Origin: Rebecca billardiae RCC1528
Taxonomy: Eukaryota > Haptophyta
Reading direction: 5' to 3'
DNA: 64,000 bases
NCBI GenBank assembly: GCA_965240325.2
Contig: OZ251223.1
Span: forward strand, 992,001-1,056,000
Shown here: positions 19,131 through 29,794 of the stretch, in pieces
How positions within the stretch are numbered: position 1 is the first letter of the stretch
Layout of the letters: each line of letters opens with the position of its first letter
Notes under the pieces: generated by a model
Told to the model about the DNA's origin: nothing
The model's input: only the letters and a program-made list of their open reading frames with translations
The model's database searches: none
Program-made: the position numbers and the translations under genes

Positions 19131-22100
19131 ATGCTGGTCTGGACGTGCGCGCTCGCCGCCCTCGTGTGCGCGCTGGTATGGTGGCGGGAGGCGATCTTTC
19201 ACGCGCTCTCGTCGTCAAGAGGGGACGCTGTGTCCACATCCGATGCTCTCGCTGCCGACGAGGCCGCTCGCCTCCGCGACCTGCGCCTGAGAAAGTTTGC
19301 AGCAACCGCTTCCCCCGCAGCTCTGCCGGCGCCGGCGTCATCCGCGGCAGCAGCTGAGACGGGCGCCGTGCATGGCTCGGCGGCCGAAGCGTGCCGGGTA
19401 CCATGCGCTCCGGCGTGCGCACCGCCACGGGCACGCGCGCCGTCTCCGCCGCTCGACTCCCAGCCTGCAGACGACGGCCTGCGATCAACGGCCGCGCCCC
19501 AAGCGCGCGCCCTGCCGGACACACACAGCGCGGATCAGGAGCTCGCGAGTGCTCAGGCGCCTGCGAGTGCGCAGGCGCCGGCCAGCGCCACCACGGATGC
19601 CCCGGACGCATCCGCCGCCGCGGCGTGTGACGTCTTCCTCATCGCACAGACACCCACAACACCGGTCGGCTCAGCTCGCATCGAGCTCAGCGCACTGGGC
19701 CCACACCTGCCCGCAGGCTCGGAGCCTGCAGCCAGTCTCGCCCTCGCGCACGCGGCGGAGCTCGCCGACGCGTGCCTCGCCGTGCGCCTGCGCGGCAAGC
19801 CCGCGGGGCCCGACACCGAGGCTGAGCGCGCCACCTACCTGCGCAGCTGCTTCGCGCGCCTTCAGGCGCACGCGGCGAGCGCGGTCGGCCGCGCGTCGCC
19901 GCCGGCGGAGATGGATGGCGCTCGGCGCGCGCTGGCCGTGCGCTGGCGCGCCGCGGTGGTCGCCGAGGCGCGGCTCGCGGCGGCGGCCGCGCAGCCCGGC
20001 GCGCCCGCGCGGCCGCACCTCCTCGCGGCGGGCCTCGACCCGGCTTCACACGCGCCCGTCCCGGCGGCGCTCCTCGCGGCCGTCGCGGACGCGTCCGCGG
20101 CTGAGGAGCTGCGCGAGCTCGTGTGGCCTGCGCTCACGCAGCTGGCGCGGCGCGCGCGCACGCGCGACCTGCTCGCGGCCGCGGAGCTGTCGCGGGAGGC
20201 GGCGGTTCTGGCGGGGCTGTGCGCCCAGCCACGGCTGTGCGCAGCAGTCGTTGCCCACCCAGAGTGGCTCCCGACGCCCGCGCCGTCGGGCGCGCCGGAG
20301 GTCGGCGGCCATGCTGGCGGCGGCCATGCTGGCGGCGGCCATGCTGGCGGCGGCGGCGGCGGCGTGGCGGCGGATGCGCAGGCCGCGGCGCGCGCGCGCG
20401 TGCGCGAGCTCGAGCACGAGTCGATCTTGGGAGCCTTCCTGCGGCACAGCGCGCTGCCCAGCACCGCACCAGCCGTGGGTCAGCACGCGTATGAGCGCCC
20501 GACGCAGCTGCAGCCGCACGCGGCGCACGCCGCCACGGAGGCGCTGCGCGAGGGCGCGGCCGCGAGCCACTCGCACCTGGTGCGCGCGGCGAAGGCGCTA
20601 GCGCGCGCGGGGCCGGTGGACGGCGTGGACGCGCGGCGCGCGCTGCTCGGCTTCGTCGGCGGCGTGATCGACGCGAGCGCCGACCGCGCCAAGCTGCAGT
20701 ACGACCCGAGCGCAGTGTGCTCAGACGGCCTGCTCATCAACCTCTCCGCGCTGCTGCTCGAGCTGGCCGCGCCGTTCGTCACGTTCGCGCGCGCGGACGG
20801 CCGGCTGCGTCCGGACCTGGCGCGGCTGGGGCATGTACGTGCGGCGTACTGCGCGCCCGGCGCGTGCGCGCACTCGCGCCAGCTCGGCGGCGCGGCGCGG
20901 CTGCTCGCCGCGGGCACGGCCGCTGCGGCCGCCCCTGCGGCGGCCGACCCGAGCGAGCGGCCGCCGCGCGCACCGCCGGCACCGGCGGCGGCGCGCGCAG
21001 CCGCGCTCGGCGCCGACGCGCCTCCGCCGGCCTTTCATTTTGTCTGTGAAATGTTTTGGCTCTGCGCCCTCTGCCTGCGCGTCGGGCTGCTCCCCGCGCT
21101 GCGCCACTACGACCGCCTCCTTCACGATCTGGGCGCGGCCAACCGGCAGCTGCGCGAGGCGACGGAGGCGGTGGGCGGCGCGCTGGGCGGCGGCGGCGTG
21201 CAGGCCGGCGGCGCGTGGGGCGGCGGTGCGGACGGGGTGGGCGGCATGGCGCGCGCGCAGCTGCAGATGCTCGAGCGCCAGCGCGAGACGCTGCTGCGCG
21301 CCAAGCTCTGCTGCGACGTGCACGTGCTCTGCCCGCGCACCCTCGACCTCGCGTGCGCGTTCTACGGCGCCGCGGCCGCGTGGCTCGGGTCGACGCTCTT
21401 AGGCGGCGCGTCGGCGGCGGCGGCGCTCGACGGCGCGGCCGCGCCGGCCGAGCCGCCCGCGACCGCGGACGCGGGGGAGGTGCCTCTCTTCCTCGTCGAG
21501 GACATGGCGAGCTTCGTGGTGCGCCTGACCAAGTGCGCGCCCGACCGCCTGCTCACGCCGGCCAACCGCGCCGCGGCGGCCGAGCTCGCGGCGCTGAGCT
21601 CGGTGCTGCTGGGGCACAGCGGGCTGTGCGCGAACATCGCGGTGCGGTGTGACCTACTCGAGGCATTGTGGCACCTGGCGCCGCTCGAGGGGAACCCGTT
21701 CCTCGACGACCTGCGCGTGCCCCCGCGGCTCTTCGAGCGCGAGCCGCGGCTGCACGCCACGCTCGTGCGCTCGCTCGCCGCCCTGGTCGTCGAGGTGGAG
21801 CGCACGGGCTCCATCGAGACGTACGTGCACGCGCCCGCGGCGGCGGCGCGGCACATGGCTCACAGCCTGCTCGCGCACGTGCTCGGCATCTCGGACCAAG
21901 ACGCGGCGGCAGTGGGCGTGCCGCCGCCACGCGAGGAGCCGGAGCCCGCCGAGCCCGCCGCCGCCTCGGCCCTGCCCGCCGCCGCGTCGCTCTGCGCAGC
22001 CGGTCCGTACACGCGAGCGCTCCGCGCGCTGCCGGCATGCGAATTCGTGCCGTTCGCACACCGGCTGCTCGTCGACCTCAGCTTCCTGGTGGCGCAGCTG

Positions 22101-23044
22101 GCCGAGCGGCTGGGCAGCGTGCGTGCGCTGGACGAGGCGCGCGCCGACGGCGCGGGCTGGGCCGCGCTGGGCCCCGCAGAGCGCTCGGAGCGGGAGCGCG
22201 CGCTGCGTGACCACGGCGCGAACTTGCGCAGAGACGCCCAGCTGGCCCTCGGCACCGCGCGCGCACTGCGCGCCGTGTGCGAAGTGCGCGCGCGCGCGCT
22301 CGCGGATGCGGCCGAGCTGCGCGCGCGCGTGCCGCCCGTGCTGTGCCACGCGATCCGCGTGCTCTGTGGCAGTCGGCTGGCCGACTCGCCCGCGGCCGAG
22401 CTCGATAGGCGATTCCGCCTGCGGCCCGCTGAGATTCTCTCGAACGTTCTCGGAGCGTTCCGCTGCCTCGGCGCGGACGAGCGGCTCGCGCGCGCGGCGC
22501 TCGACGATGGCGCGCGGCTCGTCGACCGCGCGAGCCTGGCACACGCCCTCGGCGTGTGCGAGCGCGCGGGCACGCTCCCGCCCGAGCTCGGCGACGCCGT
22601 GCGCGCGCTCGGCGCGCGGCTGCACGAGCTTGGCGCGCGCGACGACGGCCGCGCGCTGCAAGAGCGGCGGCTGGCCGCGGCGCCGGATGCGTTCCTCTGC
22701 CCGCTCACCGCCGAGCTGATGACGGACCCGGTGCGCGCGCGCTCGGCGGCCGCGCCCTGCCAGCGCGGCGCGCGCGCGCGCACGAGGCAGGCCCGGCGGG
22801 CGCCCCTCGTCGCGCAGGGCTCACCGCTGGCACGCGCGCGCCGTCCGCGCGGCAGGTGCGGCTGCCGTCCTCGCGCATGGTGGTCGAGCGCGCGTCCGCG
22901 CTGCGCCACCTCCTCGACGACCCGACCGACCCGTTCACGCGCGCACCGCTCAGCGTGGCGGAGCTAGCTCCGGAAAGCGCTCTGCGCGAGGCGATCGAGG
23001 CGTGGTGCGCGGAATTCAGTGCCTCTGCCAACACAACGCGCTGA
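19131..23044 (+). CDS. UFD2: Ubiquitin conjugation factor E4 (UFD2/UBE4 type) with U-box and N-terminal hydrophobic anchor, two exons
   Basis: Exon 1 (19131-22730) and exon 2 (22856-23044) join in phase 0 (GTGCGCGCG donor, CGGCAG acceptor) to give 1262 residues. The C-terminal U-box reads DAFLCPLTAELMTDPV, then across the junction RLPSSRMVVERASALRHLL and DPFTRAPLS, as in E4 enzymes that lengthen ubiquitin chains with Cdc48. The long helical core is recognisable in FHFVCEMFWLCALCLRVG, in PACEFVPFAHRLLVDLSFLV and near RFRLRPAEILSNVLGAFRC. The N terminus is odd: MLVWTCALAALVCALVWWRE is a clear membrane or signal-anchor helix ahead of the normal start-like segment AADEAARLRDLRLRKF. A 15-base repeat encoding GGHAG units lies near 20300-20350. 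Ala-rich inserts make it longer than most relatives. Confidence 0.85.
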
Positions 23045-23551
23045 TGACCCGATGGCTTTGAGTTTGATGAGTGATTGATGTTGCCACCGCCGGGCACTGA
23101 CGAACGTAGAGTCGTACTCGACTACGTCGCTACGTAGTAGTCGTAGGCGTCGCGTAGTCGTATAGGGCTCCACGCGCCGCGGGAGTAGCAGCGCTAGTTA
23201 TTCGCTTCGTCGAGTAGTAGCAGCAGTCACGACACCGGCAGCGATGCCGCGGACTGTTTCGGTCCGGGACCGGGGGCGGGAGCAGCTCGCCATAGAGGCC
23301 ATGGTCCGGCAGAGGGCGACTCAGGAGCTGATGAGCGGCGCTGGCGCCTGGCGTCCGTGTCGTCCTCTTAGACAATCAGTTATATTGTACCAATAACCCC
23401 ACGCATCTCATATATATATATATATATATATAGCAGCAATAAGTTTCTTTATAGAAATAACTGGCTAGCTAGCTTATACCATTCAGGCGGGCATTGCCGG
23501 GTTGCACCCGGCAATGCTGCATTCACCCCGGTCCTACCGGAATGCAGGGCT
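23045..23551. other. Intergenic spacer with an AT run and two adjacent hairpins
   Basis: TA dinucleotides at about 23410-23432. At 23491-23517 the 11-base stem GCATTGCCGGG pairs with CCCGGCAATGC over a 5-base loop. A second stem, from TGCATTC at 23518 to AATGCA near 23546, follows at once. They stand at the left edge of the tandem duplication. Confidence 0.6.
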
Positions 23552-25589
23552 CGCCCCGCTGGCCTACAGCTCTGTGACCAGTCAGCGCCGCGCGCCACAT
23601 AACAGGCCACCACGACTTCATCAATACTGCTGCACGCATGATGGTACCAGTAGTGACAGAGTACTGGCGGTACCGTGCTGCGCGCATGGTATGGTACTGC
23701 TGCGTGCATGATGGTATGGTACTGCTGCGCGCATGGTATGGTACTGCTGTGCGCATGGTAGTATGGTACTCTGCTGCACGCATGATCAGGTATGTACTGC
23801 TGCTGCGCGCATGGTATGGTACTGCCGCGTGCATGGTATGGTACTGCTGCACGCATGATGGTATGGTACTGGCGGTACTGCTGCGCGCATGGTATGGCAC
23901 TGCTGTGCGCATGGTATGGCGGTACTGCTGCGTGCATGGTATGCCGTACTGCAGTGCACGCAAGAAACAAGCGCGCAGGTGGTGGGAGAAGCAAGCAGAA
24001 GCAAGCGCGCAGGTGGTGGGAGTGCTCGCAGGTGGTGGGAGAAGCAAGAAGCAGCAGCTCGAAGCAGCAGGCACTCCGATGCGGCACCTCCCGAAGCTGC
24101 TGCATCCTTCTGACCGCCCGCGGTTTGCGGACGAAGCGTCCGCGACTGCGAGCCGCACGCGCACGCGGTGCGCGCAGCGGTCATGGCGCTGGGGGGGTGA
24201 GGTTCAGGTACGAGGGGCACACACTATTCCGCATGCGCCTTGGCACCGACCACGCGCCGCATCCACTGGGAGATCTGCGGCCGCAAGAAGCGCGCGCCTT
24301 GGCGAGGGCGAAGCATCGTAGACCCGCCTGCGCGCAGTGCTTCCGCACCGCCGGCCGGGGCGGTCCGGCACTTTAACTTTGCTTGGTGTTTGTCCGGCTT
24401 CCTCAGCATCATGACATCATCACAGTCCTCACTCCTTCACCGATCACTGTGCACCGATCTCTTGAAGGGAGCGAGCAACGGAGGACGAAGCTGAAGCACC
24501 TAGTCATGGGTCCTTGCTCTCTTGCCGAACCGTGAGGAACCGGAAGCAACCGAGAGGAAGCTGAAAGCATTGTAAAGCACCTTCACTGGTCCTTGCTCTC
24601 TCCAGCTTCTGTTGACCGGTTTCCAAGCAACCGGGAGGAACGGGGAGGCCAAGGGTGGTCAGGGTCGCCGACTCCAGCGGAGTCCGGCGCCGGAACTTCA
24701 GCACCGATTTTTTGCGGCGGCGCGGCGTGCGGGGCCGCTGCCGCTGTGGCGGGCCGCTCGGGGCGTGCACGGCGTGGGCTCGTGCGGCCGCTGCCGCGCA
24801 CGCCGAGCGATCCGGCGCGGGCTCGCGGCTTGTCGATGGCCTCGCGCGCCGCAGCGCGGCGCGCGCCTTGCCTAGCTTCGCCTGTCTCGCGCCTTGGCCG
24901 CCGTGCACGCGTGCGCCGCCAAACCGCAAGCTCGGCATAGCTCTCAGCCGAGCGTGCACGTGCCTTGCGCGACGCGACGCGGGCATTGCCAGCGGGCGAT
25001 GTAGCCGTAGTGCGAGCCGACCACGCGCCGCATCCACTGGGAGATCCGCGGCCGCAAGGAGCGCGCGCCTTTGGCGAGGGCGCCCGCGATCCCGCATCCC
25101 GGCCCGGGGCGGTCCGGCACTGCTTGTTTGGTGTTGTCCGGCTTCCTCAGCTCATTCATCACTCCAGCTCATCATCACTGCGCACCGATCTCATGAAGGG
25201 AGCGAGCAACCGGAGGAGGCTGAAGCACCTTCGTGGCAAGGCGGTCCTTGCTCTCTTGCCGAACCGTGAGGAACCGGAAGCAACCGAGAGGAAGCTGAAA
25301 GCAGTGTGAAGCACCTTCACTGGTCCTTGCTCTCTCCAGCTTCATGTTGACCGGTTTCCAAGCTAAACCGGGAGGAACCGGTTGGAAGCATACGGGGAGG
25401 CTCGCTTATTAGTCGCTTTCGCCTTTCATGATTCATCGGCTTCCGTGTGTTCATCATCACCAGCTGTTCATCATCGGTTCAGAACTTGATCAGTTGGTGC
25501 CCAGTACATGTAAGCGGTACTGCCATGATTCATCATCGGCTTCCGTGTGTCATCAGCAAGCTGTTCATCCAAAGATGGTCCTTTTGGTT
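23552..25589. repeat. Tandem segmental duplication, copy 1
   Basis: A 2.04 kb unit starting near CCGCTGGCCTACAGCTC. It has a minisatellite part (23640-23960), a GC-rich middle (about 24000-25130) and an end part with CTTGCTCTCTCCAGCTTC and GAATCATGAA-like phrases. The same order recurs immediately downstream. Inside the unit, ~24240-24610 and ~25010-25350 are related to each other, so the unit is itself a decayed duplication. I see no convincing gene. Confidence 0.85.
23640..23960. repeat. Minisatellite of GGTATGGTACTGCTG-type units, copy 1
   Basis: Around 15 imperfect units of ~20-24 bases built on CGCATGGTATGGTACTGCTG, some with an inserted ATGATG. It is open in several frames, but that follows from the repeat itself. 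Confidence 0.85.
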
Positions 25590-27997
25590 CGCCCTGCTGG
25601 CCTACAGCTCTGTGACCAGTCAGCGCCGCGCGCCACATAACAGGCTGTAAACAGGCCACCACGACTTCATCAATACTGCTGCACGCATGATGGTACCAGT
25701 AGTGACAGAGTACTGGCGGTACCGTGCTGCGCGCATGGTATGGTACTGCTGGGCTCGTGGTATGGCACTCACATGGTCGCATGGTATGGTACTGAGTGCA
25801 CGCATTCATGATTGGTACTGTAACTGGTACTGCTGCGCGCATGGTAGTATGCGGTACTGCTGAGCGCATGGTATGGTACTGCTGCATGCATGTAGTACGC
25901 ATGATGGCCGTAATGGTATGGTACTGCTGCTCGCATGGTATGCAGTACTGCTGCGCGCATGGTATGGTGGGTACTGCTGCGCGCACTGTAGCTAGTGAGT
26001 AGTGTGGAGTACTGATGCGTGACGCATGGTATGGTACTGCATTAGGTCTATGGCCTACTGCTGCGCGCATGGTATGGTACTGCTGCGTGCATGATGGTAT
26101 GGTACTGCTGCGCGCATGGTATGGTACTGCTGTGCGCATGGTAGTATGGTACTCTGCTGCACGCATGATCAGGTATGTACTGCTGCTGCGCGCATGGTAT
26201 GGTACTGCCGCGTGCATGGTATGGTACTGCTGCACGCATGATGGTATGGTACTGGCGGTACTGCTGCGCGCATGGTATGGCACTGCTGTGCGCATGGTAT
26301 GGCGGTACTGCTGCGTGCATGGTATGCCGTACTGCAGTGCACGCAAGAAACAAGCGCGCAGGTGGTGGGAGAAGCAAGCAGAAGCAAGCGCGCAGGTGGT
26401 GGGAGTGCTCGCAGGTGGTGGGAGAAGCAAGAAGCAGCAGCTCGAAGCAGCAGGCACTCCGATGCGGCACCTCCCGAAGCTGCTGCATCCTTCTGACCGC
26501 CCGCGGTTTGCGGACGAAGCGTCCGCGACTGCGAGCCGCACGCGCACGCGGTGCGCGCAGCGGTCATGGCGCTGGGTCCGGCGAGCAGCCGGGGTGAGGT
26601 TCAGGTACGAGGGGCACACACTATTCCGCATGCGCCTTGGCACCGACCACGCGCCGCATCCACTGGGAGATCTGCGGCCGCAAGAAGCGCGCGCCTTGGC
26701 GAGGGCGAAGCATCGTAGACCCGCCTGCGCGCAGTGCTTCCGCACCGCCGGCGGGGCGGTCCGGCACTTTAACTTTGCTTGGTGTTTGTCCGGCTTCCTC
26801 AGCATCATGACATCATCACAGTCCTCACTCCTTCACCGATCACTGTGCACCGATCTCTTGAAGGGAGCGAGCAACGGAGGACGAAGCTGAAGCACCTAGT
26901 CATGGGTCCTTGCTCTCTTGCCGAACCGTGAGGAACCGGAAGCAACCGAGAGGAAGCTGAAAGCAGTGTAAAGCACCTTCACTGGTCCTTGCTCTCTCCA
27001 GCTTCATGTTGACCGGTTTCCAAGCAACCGGGAGGAACCGAAGCATACGGGGAGGCCAAGGGTGGTCAGGGTCGCCGACTCCAGCGGAGTCCGGCGCCGG
27101 AACTTCAGCACCGATTTTTTGCGGCGGCGCGGCGTGCGGGGCCGCTGCCGCTGTGGCGGGCCGCTCGGGGCGTGCACGGCGTGGGCTCGTGCGGCCGCTG
27201 CCGCGCACGCCGAGCGATCCGGCGCGGGCTCGCGGCTTGTCGATGGCCTCGCGCGCCGCAGCGCGGCGCGCGCCTTGCCTAGCTTCGCCTGTCTCGCGCC
27301 TTGGCCGCCGTGCACGCGTGCGCCGCCAAACCGCAAGCTCGGCATAGCTCTCAGCCGAGCGTGCACGTGCCTTGCGCGACGCGACGCGGGCATTGCCAGC
27401 GGGCGATGTAGCCGTAGTGCGAGCCGACCACGCGCCGCATCCACTGGGAGATCCGCGGCCGCAAGGAGCGCGCGCCTTTGGCGAGGGCGCCCGCGATCCC
27501 GCATCCCGGCCCGGGGCGGTCCGGCACTGCTTGTTTGGTGTTGTCCGGCTTCCTCAGCTCATTCATCACTCCAGCTCATCATCACTGCGCACCGATCTCA
27601 TGAAGGGAGCGAGCAACCGGAGGAGGCTGAAGCACCTTCGTGGCAAGGCGGTCCTTGCTCTCTTGCCGAACCGTGAGGAACCGGAAGCAACCGAGAGGAA
27701 GCTGAAAGCAGTGTGAAGCACCTTCACTGGTCCTTGCTCTCTCCAGCTTCATGTTGACCGGTTTCCAAGCTAAACCGGGAGGAACCGGTTGGAAGCATAC
27801 GGGGAGGCTCGCTTATTAGTCGCTTTCGCCTTTCATGATTCATCGGCTTCCGTGTGTTCATCATCACCAGCTGTTCATCATCGGTTCAGAACTTGATCAG
27901 TTGGTGCCCAGTACATGTAAGCGGTACTGCCATGATTCATCATCGGCTTCCGTGTGTCATCAGCAAGCTGTTCATCCAAAGATGGTCCTTTTGGTTC
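25590..27997. repeat. Tandem segmental duplication, copy 2
   Basis: A 2.41 kb copy of the preceding unit, nearly identical from ~26390 on (offset about 2407 bases). Its minisatellite part is ~350 bases longer (25688-26345), which accounts for the length difference. A 60-base end piece containing TTCAGAACTTGATCAGTT is repeated once more at 27995-28050. Confidence 0.85.
25688..26345. repeat. Minisatellite of GGTATGGTACTGCTG-type units, expanded copy 2
   Basis: About 30 imperfect units of the same kind as in copy 1. Units in 25740-26050 are more divergent than the rest, which suggests two waves of growth. Confidence 0.8.
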
Positions 27998-28573
27998 ATC
28001 ATCGGTTCAGAACTTGATCAGTTTGTGCCCAGTACACATGTAAGCGGTACCGCACCAAGGCAGCCCCTGACCGTACAGTAGCTACTCCATCCCTTGAATC
28101 ATCATCATCATCACATTTCTTGCTGTTACCGCGGACGTAGCTGGGGGAGTCGACTGCTGACAGATTGCACGAAAAAACCGTTGGCCCCAATTGGGATCTG
28201 ACTAAACTGTATTCCTCGGGATACCTATTGGAAGGCCATCAACTTTGTAAGAATCACCGGACTTCGCGTGTCCTACCGGAAAACTCGCTCCGCTCGCATG
28301 CTTGTTCTTACAGAACAACCAATGCGAGCGGGGCTCGCGATTATTATTCATCGTAGATAACTGCTACGTACTACTACTACGGCTCCGACTCAGCGATAAC
28401 AGACGCCGCCAGCAGCAGTCAGAGTTTCAGTCCGCACGGTCCGCTCATGCGCCCGATTGGGCGACGATCACGGATCAGATGATTCCTTCACGTACGACGT
28501 CGTCGTTTCTGCGGCGCGGCTTCGATCTGCCAGTCGAGGCAGTCGACAATATCTGCTACGTAGGTAGTAGCCG
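27998..28573. other. Right edge of the duplication and spacer, with a large hairpin
   Basis: At 28290-28331, CCGCTCGCAT and TTGTTC pair with GAACAA and ATGCGAGCGG. The string GTCCTACCGGAA just before it (28270-28281) also occurs next to the left-edge hairpins (23531-23542), so both ends of the duplicated block carry related structure. No gene seen. Confidence 0.5.
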
Positions 28574-29758
28574 TCACACGGCCTGCGTCTTCCGCCCCAA
28601 CGACTCGAACGTGCAGCCGGTGAGGCGCTCGCTCTCGGCCCACAGCGCGCGTGCGAGGTCCAGCCTTTGCGCCGCGCCGCTCTCGCGAGCCGGGTGCACG
28701 TCCGACCAGTACGTCCCGCCGTTCTCCCCGTACCCCCAGCCGTCATCGGACGAGTCCGCGCCCGCGGCGAGGAACACCTGCGTGGCCGCGCCCTCCTCCA
28801 CCGACTTGGTGAACTTGGCGACGAGGCCGAGCACGGCGCGCTGCGGCGGCGCGAGCGTGGCGAAGGCGCCCGCGTCCATCGGCTCGGAGCGCCCGTCGAT
28901 CACGTACCGCGCCAGGTCCGTCCGCACCACGCCCGGGTGCAGCGACAGCGCCGTGAGCGGCAGCGCGGCCGCCTTGAACTGTCGGTCCAGCTCGGAGGCA
29001 AACAGGACGTTGGCGAGCTTGCTCTGCGCGTACGCGCCCCACGCCGAGTAGGCGGCGGGCTCGGAGAGCGGGGGCAGCGCGTCCTCGGGCTTGGCGAGCA
29101 GGTGCGCCGAGCTCGACACGCACACGACGCGCCCGCCGCGCGACTGCTCGAGCGCGGGCAGCAGCAGCGCTGTAAGCGCGAAGTGGCCGAGATGGTTCAC
29201 GCCGAGCTGCTTCTCAAAGCCGTCGGCGGTGAGCTGGCGCTCGGGGATCGCCATCACGCCCGCGTTGTTGACGAGGACGTCGAGCGAGCGCTCGCGCTGG
29301 CGGAACGCCGACGCCGCCGCGCGGACGGACGCGAGGTCGGCGAGGTCGAGGTCGAGCAGATGCACACGCTCAGCCGCGGCGCGACCCGCGCGCTGCACGA
29401 CCTCGTCGAGTGCGGCCTGGCCGCGCTGGTGGTTGCGGCTCGCCATGTACACGGTGGCGCCACCGGAAGCGAGACGCGCGGCCGTCTCCTTGCCTAGCCC
29501 GGCCGACGCGCCCGTCACCAGCACCGTCCGCCCCGAGAGCGCGCCCGGAGGCACGTCGAAGGGCACACTCGCCCTCGCAGTCGCCACGGGCTCTGCTGCC
29601 TGGCTCGCGGTGGAGGCGCCGGCGAGCGTCGCCGCGGAGCTCAGCGCGGTGCCCCGCAGCAGCGTTCGGCGCGTCGTGGGCGCGCTCGAGGCGCTGCCCA
29701 GCGCGCACGCCAGGGCGACCAGTGACCAGCTGCGCGTCGTCATCACGTTGGTCGCCAT
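28574..29758 (-). CDS. Short-chain dehydrogenase/reductase (retinol-dehydrogenase-like), probably plastid or thylakoid lumen
   Basis: A protein of 394 residues. The Rossmann fold starts at TVLVTGASAGLGKETAARL (cofactor loop TGxxxGxG), followed by LDVLVNNAGVM, GVNHLGHFALT, the catalytic Ser in VVCVSSSAHLL and the YAQSK active-site motif. This is the classical SDR set, closest to the retinol dehydrogenase / protochlorophyllide-reductase-like branch. Substrate unknown. The N terminus has three parts: a signal peptide (MTTRSWSLVALACALGSASSA), a short Arg/Thr-rich stretch with a twin arginine (PTTRRTLLRG) and a second hydrophobic run ending ASQAAEP. That order fits ER, plastid and then Tat-dependent thylakoid-lumen targeting. 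ATG codons at 29758 and 29743 are both possible starts. Confidence 0.88.
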   Translation of the reverse strand: MATNVMTTRSWSLVALACALGSASSAPTTRRTLLRGTALSSAATLAGASTASQAAEPVATARASVPFDVPPGALSGRTVLVTGASAGLGKETAARLASGGATVYMASRNHQRGQAALDEVVQRAGRAAAERVHLLDLDLADLASVRAAASAFRQRERSLDVLVNNAGVMAIPERQLTADGFEKQLGVNHLGHFALTALLLPALEQSRGGRVVCVSSSAHLLAKPEDALPPLSEPAAYSAWGAYAQSKLANVLFASELDRQFKAAALPLTALSLHPGVVRTDLARYVIDGRSEPMDAGAFATLAPPQRAVLGLVAKFTKSVEEGAATQVFLAAGADSSDDGWGYGENGGTYWSDVHPARESGAAQRLDLARALWAESERLTGCTFESLGRKTQAV

Positions 29759-29794
29759 CGCCGAAGGAAGGCGCGCACTGCCGGTGGAATCAGC
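29759..29794. promoter_or_regulatory. 36-base spacer of a divergent gene pair
   Basis: The SDR and methyltransferase start codons are only 36 bases apart. Any promoter must overlap the 5' ends of both genes, or the mRNAs must have almost no 5' UTR. Confidence 0.4.

Noticed and set aside
19199-22909. Several long antisense and alternate-frame reading frames over the E4 gene
   Set aside because: Expected in very GC-rich coding DNA; they are Arg/Ala/Pro-rich and the E4 frame explains the region.
24504-25269. Open frames on both strands in the GC-rich part of the tandem duplication
   Set aside because: Identical frames recur in the second copy only because the DNA is duplicated; Arg/Ala-rich composition with no motif.
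23640-26345. CRISPR-like look of the regularly spaced GGTATGGTACTG units
   Set aside because: Units are directly adjacent and imperfect with no unique spacers, in a eukaryotic nuclear context; it is a minisatellite.
25471-26808. Minus-strand open frame of 445 residues across the minisatellite
   Set aside because: Its length comes from the repeat (YHARSST-type units) having no stop in this frame; the flanking part has no coding character.
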